Part shown: positions 6,433-13,727 of the stretch, in pieces
How positions within the stretch are numbered: the stretch's first letter is position 1
Layout: each line of letters opens with the position of its first letter
Source: Burkholderiales bacterium
GTDB lineage: Bacteria; Pseudomonadota; Gammaproteobacteria; Burkholderiales; Thiobacteraceae
NCBI GenBank assembly: GCA_023511995.1
Contig: JAIMAL010000026.1
Location: 1 to 32,358 of the forward strand
Reading direction: 5' to 3'
Length of the DNA: 32,358 bases
The notes under the pieces: model-generated
Database searches by the model: none
Told to the model about the DNA's origin: nothing
What the model saw: the letters and a program-made list of their open reading frames with translations, nothing else
Translations under genes and position numbers: made by a program

Positions 6433-6678
6433 AGGCGCGCCGGGAAATGCCTTTATAAGGCTCCCGCGGATGCGTTACTGAATATTGCCGCCGGATACGT
6501 CCTCTTCTGCGCCATCCTGCCGGCGGCCGTCGCGCGCCTGGGCGGCCATGACTGGCGTGGTGAGCTGCACGTCTTCGCTATCGGTCTGCTACTCGGCTGG
6601 ATGGAATACGGCGCGCTGTGGGCGTGGATCGACGCGCTCGCCAAAGCGGACGCCGACATTGGCGTCGTCATCCGCTGA
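6433..6678 (+). pseudogene. Truncated second copy of the immunity-like membrane protein
   Basis: The frame lacks an ATG or GTG start and opens just after the degenerate CRISPR repeat. From AAGYVLFCAILPAAVARLGG onward it parallels the 3886-4092 protein, including GHDWRGEL, GLLLGWMEYGALWAWIDALA and an -VIR end. Only the first residues are missing. The two copies face opposite directions, forming an imperfect inverted pair about 2.4 kb apart. The similarity continues past the stop codon into a remnant of the small tail ORF (GAGAAAAAG...CAGCGGATGA). Confidence 0.6.
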
Positions 6679-6717
6679 TCCTCTTCCCCACCGCTTTCGG
6701 TTCTTTTTCTCCGTCTG

Positions 6718-6835
6718 CCATGAAAATCGTCCCTGTCACAGCCAAGGGCCGCTGCCAGCCGCGCTAGCGAATCGGTCGCGGGTGCGGCCTTGCCACGCTC
6801 GATCATGGATAGCAGTGGTGCCCGGAGCGCCTGCC
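6718..6835 (-). pseudogene. XRE-type repressor helix-turn-helix fragment
   Basis: The minus-strand frame reads LSMIERGKAAPATDSLARLA followed by AALGCDRDDF. This is the second half of a typical XRE helix-turn-helix domain (recognition-helix end, then the S-L-x-R-L-A-x-A-L segment). There is no N-terminus: the fragment begins exactly at the stop codon of the permease gene at 6836. It has no stop of its own and runs on antisense through the immunity-like copy. It is a phage repressor relic marking the junction between phage-like and chromosomal DNA. Confidence 0.5.
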
Positions 6836-9301
6836 TCAGCCCCGCAGCACCGCCAGGGGCGGGGTGTCAAGCACGCGGCGGGTGGCGAGGCTGCCGGTGA
6901 TGATCATGCCCAGACTGCCGGCGACGATGCCCGCAAGCCAAAGGGCGGGCGATAGCTGCAGGGGCAGGTCGAAGAAGCGCGTGGCAAGGAGTGAGCCGAC
7001 CGCGGCCGCACCCCCTGCACCCAACAGGCCGGCCAGGGCGCCGATGACGGCGAATTCCATTGCCTGGGCGAGGAGGAGCTGACGCCGCCGCGCGCCCAGC
7101 GCGCGCATCACCGCCGCTTCATAGACCCTTTCATCCCGCGTGGCGAGCACGGCCGCATAGAGCACGACAAGCCCCGCGAGCAGGGTGAAAACAAACACGA
7201 ATTCCACCGTCTGCGCCACCCGCTCCATGATGGCGCGCACCTCCCGGAGGATTGCCGCAACATCGATCACGGTGATGTTGGGGTAGGCACGCACCAGGGC
7301 ATCGAGCACCGCCTCGCCTCCCACGGGCAGGTGAAAACTGGTGATATAGCTCGTCGGCTGATCGCGCAGCATCTGCGGCGTGCCGATGACGAAGAAATTG
7401 ACCCGCATGGAATCCCAGTCCACATGGCGCAGGCTGGTGACGGGTGCTTCAATGAGCTGGCCTGCGACATCGAAGCGCAGACGGTCGCCCAGGCGAATGC
7501 CCAGGCGCTGGGCGATGCCCTCTTCCACGGACCACTGGGGTGGAGCCGTTTCCCGCCCCCAGAAACGTCCCGCCACCAGCCGGTTGTCGGCACGCGGCGC
7601 GCGCGCCCAGGAGAGATTGAATTCCCGCTCCACGAGGCGGCGGCTGCGCTCATCTTCGTAATCCCGCGCGGAGACGGGGCGGTCATTGATGGCCATCAAC
7701 CGCCCGCGCACCATGGGGTGAAACTCGGGAGCGGCGAGACCGGCGCGCAGGAGGAAAGCGCGCACCGGCTCAACCTGGTCAGGCTGCACGTTGATGAGAA
7801 AGCGGTTGGGGGCATCGGGGGGCAGGCGTTTTTGCCAGCTCGCCAGCAGATCGCCGCGCACGAGGGTGAGCAGGAAGAGTGCCATGAGGCCCAGGGAATA
7901 GGCCATGATGGAAAGGCGGCTTGTCTGCTGGCGGCGCTGAATCTGGGTCAAGCCGTAGAAGACCACGCCCCGCGCCTTGCGACGCAGCGGCCCCAGTGAC
8001 CAGACCAGGGCCAGGGCCGCAAGCCACGCTGCAATCAGCACGCCGGCAAGACCTGCGGCTACGTGGAAGCCCAGGCGCAGTTCGCCGGCCTTACTCACAA
8101 AAAGCGCCGCCAGGACCGCCGCCCCCAGGAGGGACCCGGCAAGGCCAAGCCCCGTGGGCGGCGCGAGTTCCCGCCGGATCACGCGCAGGGTGGGCACCTG
8201 GCTTAACCGCGCGAGGGGAAGGGCGCCGAAGGCCAGGACCAACACCAGGCTGATGCCAATCCCCTCCAAGAGGGGCCAGCTGCCGGGCGGCGGCAGGTCC
8301 ATCTGGAGCTGGGCGATGGCAAGCCGTACCAAGGCTTCCTGGGCGATCACGCCGATGAGACCGCCGCCCACGCCCCCCAACACTCCCAGCAGGGCGAACT
8401 GGATCACGTAGAGGCCGAAGATGCGCCGCTGGCCCGCGCCCAGGCAGCGCATCACCGCGCAGCCATCGAGATGGCGCTCGACGAAGCGCCGCGTGGCGAG
8501 GGCCACGGCCACCCCGGCCAGCACCGCGGCCACCAGAGCGGAAAGCCCCAGGTAGCGCTGCGCCCGCTCCAGGGCGGTGCGGATTTCCGGACGCGCATCG
8601 GCCACGCCCTCCAGCCGCTGGCCGCGTTCCAGCAAGGCCGCCATGGCCCGCCGCCAGGCGTCCACCGCTTGCGGCGAGCCCGCCACCAGGAGCCGGTAGA
8701 TCACGCGACTGCCTTCCGTGACGAGGCCCGTGGCGGCAAGATCATCTTCATGGAGCATGAGTCGGGGGGCGATGCTGAAAAAATCCGCCGCCCGGTCGGG
8801 CTCCCGCTCCAGCACCGCCGCCACCACGAATTGCCGCGCCCCCACACCCACGCGCCCGCCCACCTGAAGATCCAGTTGACGCAACAGCCGGCCATCCACC
8901 CAGACGGTACCGGGCTTTGGGCCGTGCGCCACTTCGCCTTCCACGCCCGCGTTCAGCCTCAGCCTGCCCCGCAGCGGATAGCCGCTGCTCACCGCCTTGA
9001 TTTCGGCAAGCTGGATGCGATCGCCGGCCACCACCATGCTGGGGAAGGTGGCGGTCGTGGCCACCCGCAACCCCAGGGCAAGGGCGCGCCGGGCGGCCTC
9101 CGGCGAGGGCGGATGGTCGCTCACCAGTACGGCATCGGCGGCGATCAGCTCGTTGGCCTGACGGGCCAGCGCCCGTTGGACCCGGTCGGTGAAAAAACTC
9201 ACGGTCGTCACGGCGGCCACCGCCACCACCAGGGCGGCCAGCAGAACGCGGATTTCCCCCGCCCGCCATTCCCGCCACAACAGCCGCAGGGCAAGTCTCA
9301 T
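6836..9301 (-). CDS. ybbP: FtsX-family ABC permease, YbbP-like (821 aa)
   Basis: This large inner-membrane permease has a first membrane helix at residues ~17-37 and a long periplasmic domain. A first helix cluster follows at ~250-345, then middle helices at ~390-450, a second extracytoplasmic domain, and a C-terminal three-helix FtsX block ending VLDTPPLAVLRG. The RCLGAGQRRIF motif after the second helix is typical of FtsX proteins, which couple ATP hydrolysis to work on periplasmic or envelope substrates. The ATG at 9301 overlaps the ATPase stop as ATGA, which fixes the start. With the ATPase and divergent tesA the layout matches the E. coli tesA-ybbA-ybbP locus. The substrate is unknown. 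The stop codon directly abuts phage-derived DNA. Confidence 0.88.
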   Translation of the reverse strand: MRLALRLLWREWRAGEIRVLLAALVVAVAAVTTVSFFTDRVQRALARQANELIAADAVLVSDHPPSPEAARRALALGLRVATTATFPSMVVAGDRIQLAEIKAVSSGYPLRGRLRLNAGVEGEVAHGPKPGTVWVDGRLLRQLDLQVGGRVGVGARQFVVAAVLEREPDRAADFFSIAPRLMLHEDDLAATGLVTEGSRVIYRLLVAGSPQAVDAWRRAMAALLERGQRLEGVADARPEIRTALERAQRYLGLSALVAAVLAGVAVALATRRFVERHLDGCAVMRCLGAGQRRIFGLYVIQFALLGVLGGVGGGLIGVIAQEALVRLAIAQLQMDLPPPGSWPLLEGIGISLVLVLAFGALPLARLSQVPTLRVIRRELAPPTGLGLAGSLLGAAVLAALFVSKAGELRLGFHVAAGLAGVLIAAWLAALALVWSLGPLRRKARGVVFYGLTQIQRRQQTSRLSIMAYSLGLMALFLLTLVRGDLLASWQKRLPPDAPNRFLINVQPDQVEPVRAFLLRAGLAAPEFHPMVRGRLMAINDRPVSARDYEDERSRRLVEREFNLSWARAPRADNRLVAGRFWGRETAPPQWSVEEGIAQRLGIRLGDRLRFDVAGQLIEAPVTSLRHVDWDSMRVNFFVIGTPQMLRDQPTSYITSFHLPVGGEAVLDALVRAYPNITVIDVAAILREVRAIMERVAQTVEFVFVFTLLAGLVVLYAAVLATRDERVYEAAVMRALGARRRQLLLAQAMEFAVIGALAGLLGAGGAAAVGSLLATRFFDLPLQLSPALWLAGIVAGSLGMIITGSLATRRVLDTPPLAVLRG

Positions 9302-9975
9302 GGGTTCCCCCCCAGCCTTCCCCCCTGAAGCAGCAGGCGCCGCTGGCAACGTCCCGCCAAGGCGGGATCGTGGGTGACGAGGATCAGGGTCGTGCCCTGC
9401 TCCCGGTTGAGATCGAAGAGAAGATCGATCACCCGGGCGCCGGTGGTCTCATCCAGGTTGCCGGTGGGTTCATCGGCAAAGAGAATGGCCGGCCGGGTGA
9501 CGAAGGCGCGTGCCACGGCCACCCGCTGCTGCTCACCGCCGGAAAGCTGCCGGGGATAGTGATTGAGCCGCTCGCGGAGCCCCACCCGCTCCAGAATATC
9601 CCGGGCGCGCTGCCGGGCATCGGGCACCTTTGTGAGTTCGAGCGGCAGCATGACGTTCTCCCAGGCGGTGAGTGCCGGCAGAAGGTGAAACGACTGGAAG
9701 ACGAAGCCCGCCAGACGGCCCCGCAGGGCGGCGCGCGCATCCTCATCGAGGGCGAAGATCTCCTGCCCGTTCCAGTACACCTGGCCGCGGGTGGGAACAT
9801 CGAGGCCCGCAAGCAACCCCAACAGGGTGGACTTGCCCGAGCCCGAGGCGCCGAGAATGGCGAGGGACTCGCCGGCTTTGACTTCCAGAAAGACTTCGTT
9901 GAGGATGGCAAGCCGCCCGCTCTCCAGCGGGACCTCCTTGCCAAGGCCAATGGTGCGGATGATGGGATCTGTCAT
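9298..9975 (-). CDS. ybbA: ABC transporter ATP-binding protein, YbbA/LolD-like (225 aa)
   Basis: This cytoplasmic ATPase has a Walker A at residues 42-50 (GASGSGKST), a Q-loop (FVFQSFHLLP), a signature LSGGEQQ at 144-150, a Walker B ILFADEPTG ending near 172, and an H-loop (VTHD). It belongs to the MacB/LolD-type group that pairs with FtsX permeases. Its start codon at 9975-9973 shares two bases with the tesA start on the opposite strand, so the promoters of both genes must lie inside the other coding region. It is translationally coupled to the permease by an ATGA overlap. Confidence 0.92.
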   Translation of the reverse strand: MTDPIIRTIGLGKEVPLESGRLAILNEVFLEVKAGESLAILGASGSGKSTLLGLLAGLDVPTRGQVYWNGQEIFALDEDARAALRGRLAGFVFQSFHLLPALTAWENVMLPLELTKVPDARQRARDILERVGLRERLNHYPRQLSGGEQQRVAVARAFVTRPAILFADEPTGNLDETTGARVIDLLFDLNREQGTTLILVTHDPALAGRCQRRLLLQGGRLGGNP

Positions 9976-10606
9976 GAAAATGCTTCTTCGTGGGGGCGCA
10001 TGGGCGATTCTCGCCTTGGGCTTCCTTTTGGGCAACGCGGCGATCGCTGCCTCGTCCGCCCCGCGCATCCTGGTGCTGGGCGACAGTCTGGCCGCCGCCT
10101 ATGGCGTGCCGCGGGAAGCGGGCTGGGTCAGCCTTCTGCAGAGTCGTCTGCGGCAGGAAAAGTTTCCCCATGAGGTGGTGAATGCCAGCATAAGCGGGGA
10201 AACCACGGCGGGGGGACGCAACCGGCTGCCTGAGCTTTTGGCCCGCTACCGGCCGCAGCTCGTGATCCTGGAGCTGGGGGCGAACGATGGTCTGCGGGGG
10301 CTTGCGCTCACGCAGACGGAAGAGAACCTTTCGGCCATGATCACCCTGGCCAAGGATGCGGGTGCGCGGGTGCTGCTCCTCGGCATGCGGCTGCCGCCCA
10401 ACTACGGGCCCGCCTATACCGAACCCTTCCACGCCCTCTTCGGCAGGCTCGCGCGGCGCCACAAGGTGGCGTATGTGCCCTTCCTCCTGGAGAAAATCGC
10501 CGGTGAGCGGCGGTTCTTCCAGGCCGATGGACTCCACCCCACGGCCGAGGCGCAGCCGCTCATTCTGGAGACGGTCTGGCCCGCCCTTGCGCCGCTGCTG
10601 CGCTGA
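9974..10606 (+). CDS. tesA: Arylesterase / acyl-CoA thioesterase I-like GDSL hydrolase (210 aa)
   Basis: This is a periplasmic SGNH hydrolase. A signal peptide (MKMLLRGGAWAILALGF, cleavage near AIA-ASS) is followed by block I GDSL with nucleophile Ser38, block II around Gly75 (SISGETTAGG), block III GAND at 102-105 and block V DGLHP with Asp185 and His188. The length matches TesA. It would hydrolyse acyl-CoA, lysophospholipid or aryl ester substrates. The frame is open upstream, so the start is chosen because it gives the signal peptide; ATG at 9980 is an alternative. It is divergent from the ybbA-like gene with overlapping starts and convergent with the DUF2007-type gene, with 3 bp between stops. 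Confidence 0.9.
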   Translation: MKMLLRGGAWAILALGFLLGNAAIAASSAPRILVLGDSLAAAYGVPREAGWVSLLQSRLRQEKFPHEVVNASISGETTAGGRNRLPELLARYRPQLVILELGANDGLRGLALTQTEENLSAMITLAKDAGARVLLLGMRLPPNYGPAYTEPFHALFGRLARRHKVAYVPFLLEKIAGERRFFQADGLHPTAEAQPLILETVWPALAPLLR

Positions 10607-10609
10607 CCA

Positions 10610-10915
10610 TCACAGCGCCGCGCCGCAGTTCCAGCAGAAATCGAAGGTCGCCGGCGAGGCCTCGCCGCAAAAGGGGCAGAAAATGTCGGGCACCGCCCGC
10701 GGGGCACTCTCGTAAGCACGCACCACGGCAAGGGCACGCTCGAAGTCGACATCCTCGTCGATCCAGACTTCCGGAGCGGTTTCGCCCACCGGCAACTCAC
10801 CCATGCCTCCCCGCGCATGCTCCTTGAGTACCCGCGCCGCAATGCCGTGCCTTTGCAACAGGCCGAGGACGAGGTGGGCGTCCGGCAGGTCGGCGGCGGT
10901 GTAAACACGCCGCAT
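10610..10915 (-). CDS. DUF2007-type protein with C-terminal zinc ribbon (101 aa)
   Basis: The N-terminal ~70 residues (MRRVYTAADLPDAHLVLGLL, then HGIAARV and EVWIDEDVDFERALAVV) fit the DUF2007 family, sometimes called putative signal-transducing proteins. The C-terminus carries two CxxC pairs, CPFCGE and CWNCG, forming a zinc ribbon. The start overlaps the stop of the sensor kinase (TGATG); GTG at 10918 is also possible. Being last in an operon with a two-component system suggests a linked role, but its activity is not known. Confidence 0.8.
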   Translation of the reverse strand: MRRVYTAADLPDAHLVLGLLQRHGIAARVLKEHARGGMGELPVGETAPEVWIDEDVDFERALAVVRAYESAPRAVPDIFCPFCGEASPATFDFCWNCGAAL

Positions 10916-12297
10916 CACTGCACCGGCAGCACGATGGTGAACGCCGCCCCGCCCAGGCGGCTGGCGGCGAGGCTGATGGAGCCGCCGTGCAGCTCCACGA
11001 AGGCCTTCACCAGGGATAGCCCCAACCCGGTGCCGGGCAGGGTGCGGCTGGGATCCACCCGCACGAAGCGGTCGAAGACCTTTTCCCGCATCTCCACGGG
11101 GATGCCGGGCCCGCTGTCGGCGATGACGATCTCCACCCGCTCACCCCGCCGCGCCAGCGCGAGCTCGATCTGCCCCCCTGCCGGCACGTACTTGATGGCA
11201 TTGTCGAAGAGATTGGAGAACACCTGGGCGAGGAGCTGCCGGTCGCCGCTGATGGTGACCCCGGCGGGAATCCGCGTGGTGAGGTGCTGCTCCTTTTCCT
11301 CCATGAGGGGGGCGTAGAGTTCCACCACGTCTTCGAGGAGCGCGGATAGATCCAGAGGTTTCTTGCGGATCTGCAGGCTGCCGGCTTCCGCCTGGCCCAG
11401 GGAAAGCAGGGCCTGAAAAATCTCCTGCATCTTCTGCAGTTCCTCCAGTGCCCGTTCCAGGGTTTCCCGATAGGTTCTCTCATCCCCCTGCTGCAGGGCC
11501 ACCTCCACGTCGGCGCGCAGACGGGTGAGCGGGCTGCGCAGGTCGTGGGCGATGTTGTCGCTCACCTGCCGGATACCCTGGAACAGTTTCTCGATGCGGT
11601 CCAGCATGGCGTTCATATTGCTCGCCAACACCGCGAATTCGTCCTCCCCCTTGACCGGCAGCCGGTTGGAGAGGTTGGCGGAATTGACGATCTTCATCGC
11701 CATCTGGTTGAACGCCTCGATCTGTGACCAGAAGCGGCGCCCCAGCCAGTAGCCCAGTCCCACCCCCACCAGCAGGATGAGGATGAGCGCCTGGATGAGC
11801 GCCATCCAGAAACCCTGCATGGTGCGGTCGATGGACTGGGTGCTGTGGGCAAGATACACCGTGTAGCGGTCCCCGAGACGGAAACTCACCGCGCGGGCGT
11901 GGCCCCCCGGCTCGCCCCCCACCGGTGGAATCCGCATGTCCTGCACCCCTTTGAAGGGTTTGACTTCGGGAAGGGTGAGCTCGCCCGCCTCGAACACCAC
12001 CCGCCCGTTGCGGTCCAGGATGCGGTAGTTGCGCTCCCGTTTGCCCTTGGACAAAAGCTCGCTTTCGATGGCCCGGAACAACCCCGCGGTGCCACTGTCC
12101 CGGTACTGCACGGTGAGCAGACTCTGCTGGTCAAGGAGCGCCTTGTCGATCTGCGCGATGAGGGCAGCCTTGATCTGGAAGCTCAGGTAGGCGAACACCA
12201 GCAGGGTGCCCACCAGATAAAGGGAGACGAAGCCGAGCGTGAGCCGCGCAGGAGTGGAACGGAGAAAGCGGAAGAAGGAAGCGAGGGGCAGCGGCAC
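10915..12297 (-). CDS. Sensor histidine kinase (460 aa)
   Basis: This is a membrane-bound kinase. TM1 lies at ~20-40, a periplasmic sensor loop at ~41-163, TM2 at ~164-187 and a HAMP region at ~188-240. The HisKA domain has the phosphoacceptor His251 in DNIAHDLRSPLTR. The ATPase domain has an N box (SNLFDNAIKY, ~361-370), G1 DSGPGIP (~394-400) and G2 GTGLGLSLVKA (~422-432). The architecture resembles heavy-metal or envelope-stress sensors of the EnvZ/CusS type, but the sensor domain gives no ligand. It lies 6 bp after the response regulator on the same strand and overlaps the DUF2007-type gene. Confidence 0.93.
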   Translation of the reverse strand: MPLPLASFFRFLRSTPARLTLGFVSLYLVGTLLVFAYLSFQIKAALIAQIDKALLDQQSLLTVQYRDSGTAGLFRAIESELLSKGKRERNYRILDRNGRVVFEAGELTLPEVKPFKGVQDMRIPPVGGEPGGHARAVSFRLGDRYTVYLAHSTQSIDRTMQGFWMALIQALILILLVGVGLGYWLGRRFWSQIEAFNQMAMKIVNSANLSNRLPVKGEDEFAVLASNMNAMLDRIEKLFQGIRQVSDNIAHDLRSPLTRLRADVEVALQQGDERTYRETLERALEELQKMQEIFQALLSLGQAEAGSLQIRKKPLDLSALLEDVVELYAPLMEEKEQHLTTRIPAGVTISGDRQLLAQVFSNLFDNAIKYVPAGGQIELALARRGERVEIVIADSGPGIPVEMREKVFDRFVRVDPSRTLPGTGLGLSLVKAFVELHGGSISLAASRLGGAAFTIVLPVQ

Positions 12298-12303
12298 CGG
12301 CGG

Positions 12304-13023
12304 TTATTTTCCGCTTTTTTCCGCTTCCTGCGGGGGCGTGTCCTCCGCCGGCCGCAGCACATAGCCGGTACCGCGCACGGTATGCAGCATGGGTTTGGGG
12401 AAATACTTGTCGATCTTGTAGCGCAGCCGGCTGATGTGCACGTCCACCACGTTGGTCTGGGGGTCGAAGTAGTAATCCCAGACGTTCTCCAGCAGCATGG
12501 TGCGCGTCACCACCTGGCCGGCGTGGCGCATCAGGTATTCGAGCAGACGGAATTCCCGCGGCTTGAGGTAAATCTCCTGGCCGGCGCGGCTGACCTTGCG
12601 GGAAAGCAGGTCCATGTGCAGATCACCCACGGTGAGCTCGGTTTCCGGATGCTTGCCGTAGTTTTTCGCCCGGCGCAAAAGCGCCTCGATGCGCGCCTGC
12701 AACTCGTTGAGGGCGTAGGGTTTGACCACGTAATCGTCGCCGCCCGCCCGCAGGCCCTCGACCCGGTCATCCACCTGGCCGCGGGCGGAAAGGATGAGGG
12801 CCGGCACCTGCTTGCCCTCCTCGCGCAGGCATTTGAGCACCGACAATCCATCCCGCTTGGGCAGCATGACGTCGATGAGCCAGAGGTCGTAATCGGTCTT
12901 GCGGGCCATGTCGAGCCCCTCTTCGCCGTCGTGGGCCACATCCGCCTCGTAACCGAAATTGCCCAGACCCTTGCGCAGGAAATCCGCGGCGGAATGATCG
13001 TCCTCGATGATCAGGAACTTCAC
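12304..13023 (-). CDS. OmpR-family response regulator (239 aa)
   Basis: The receiver domain (1-120) has acidic residues Glu7-Asp9, phosphoacceptor Asp51 (LIDVMLPKRDG) and Lys101 (YVVKPYALNEL). A C-terminal winged helix (~135-230) carries the typical RLLEYLMRHAGQVVTR and VHISRLRYKID segments. It is the partner of the kinase encoded 6 bp downstream. The start is GTG at 13023 with an AGGGGG ribosome binding site. Phosphorylation by the kinase should control DNA binding; its targets are unknown, though the divergent upstream region is a natural candidate for autoregulation. Confidence 0.94.
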   Translation of the reverse strand: MKFLIIEDDHSAADFLRKGLGNFGYEADVAHDGEEGLDMARKTDYDLWLIDVMLPKRDGLSVLKCLREEGKQVPALILSARGQVDDRVEGLRAGGDDYVVKPYALNELQARIEALLRRAKNYGKHPETELTVGDLHMDLLSRKVSRAGQEIYLKPREFRLLEYLMRHAGQVVTRTMLLENVWDYYFDPQTNVVDVHISRLRYKIDKYFPKPMLHTVRGTGYVLRPAEDTPPQEAEKSGK

Positions 13024-13176
13024 GGCAATTCCCCCTGCCTAAGATGACATCCCGATTCTAATTCACCCCCTTTGCCCGGCGGAAATTACAAAGGGTTAAG
13101 GTGAAGCAGGTTTAATCCCCCTGTCACGGGTATGCGGCTATCCTTGATGGGGATGAACCCGGGAGACGATCCAGCC
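13024..13176. promoter_or_regulatory. Divergent promoter region of the two-component operon
   Basis: This 153-bp gap separates the regulator from a small divergent gene. It contains two similar words in one direction, GGTTAA near 13095 and GGTTTAA near 13110, about 15 bp apart. These could be half-sites for the OmpR-type regulator. No clear -35/-10 pair could be assigned. Confidence 0.3.
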
Positions 13177-13341
13177 ATGACCGGTACGCCCCTTCCCCTC
13201 TACGAGGTGGAATTCATCCCGGTGGAAAGGCGCTTGCGGGAACGCCGCCAGGCCAACCCCACCGCGCGGTGGAACGGCGTCGAGCGCCGCCGCGGCGAGC
13301 GCCGCCAGCCGGAGACCCCGCCCGTGCGGCCGGTTGCCTGA
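13177..13341 (+). CDS. Small basic hypothetical protein with ERR repeats (54 aa)
   Basis: The ORF encodes 54 residues with a short N-terminal strand (LPLYEVEFIPVERR) and two Arg-rich repeats, ERRLRERRQ and GVERRRGERRQ. Low complexity and positive charge suggest nucleic-acid or membrane contact, but no family is named with confidence. A weak purine-rich site precedes ATG 13177; ATG 13132 is an upstream alternative. Its stop codon falls inside the 57-bp direct repeat copied from the selD 3' end, so the original C-terminus may have been altered by the insertion that brought in the R-M genes. Confidence 0.5.
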   Translation: MTGTPLPLYEVEFIPVERRLRERRQANPTARWNGVERRRGERRQPETPPVRPVA

Positions 13342-13393
13342 TCACACCAGCTCGACCTTCGCCTCACCCGCTTCGAGGGTGCCGATTTCGGCG
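13337..13393. repeat. Duplicated selD 3' end (direct repeat, distal copy)
   Basis: These 57 bp match 19523-19579 with one mismatch (13350 G versus 19536 C). On the minus strand the copy reads EIGTLEAGEAKVELV plus stop, equal to the end of SelD except that the next-to-last residue is Leu rather than Val. It is in the same orientation as the intact selD end and lies on the other side of the mod-res cassette. Confidence 0.92.
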
Positions 13394-13727
13394 TGCAAGG
13401 GTTCCGCGCCAGGCGCGCTCCCAGACCACGGACACCGGAACTCGCCCCCGGGTCGGAACCGGGTTCCGTCACTTTCGCCTTTGTCCTTGGGCAAACGCTG
13501 ATTCATTCCCCTCTCCACCCCACAAGGAGCGCAAGGCAGGCTGATTGGCCAATGACATCAGCGAGTTACAGTCCAGCTCCTTGGAGAGGGCATCTTCAGC
13601 GTTTCCCAAAAAATCCGGTAACCCTTGGGGACAAGAGCGACCACGGCTTGCTTTGACGCCCCCTCACCCTGCCCTCTGACCGCGAAGGAGAAGGGCCTTA
13701 CCCGCCACCGCAGGCACGGTCCGGCGA
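13394..13727. other. Non-coding stretch between the selD-end copy and res
   Basis: No convincing gene is seen. The only structured part is a decayed GAGAGGG-type palindrome at about 13663-13697 (CCCTCACCCTGCCCTCT...GGAGAAGGGCC), related to the REP-like units elsewhere. The rest may be cassette border DNA. Confidence 0.5.

Noticed and set aside
13095-13117. PhoP-box-like direct repeat upstream of the response regulator
   Set aside because: The spacing is 15 bp rather than 11 and the words differ; kept only as a low-confidence regulatory note.
13200-13472. Minus-strand 90-codon frame across the selD-end copy
   Set aside because: It reads the duplicated selD end in a wrong frame and lies opposite the small ERR gene; no supporting start or motif.
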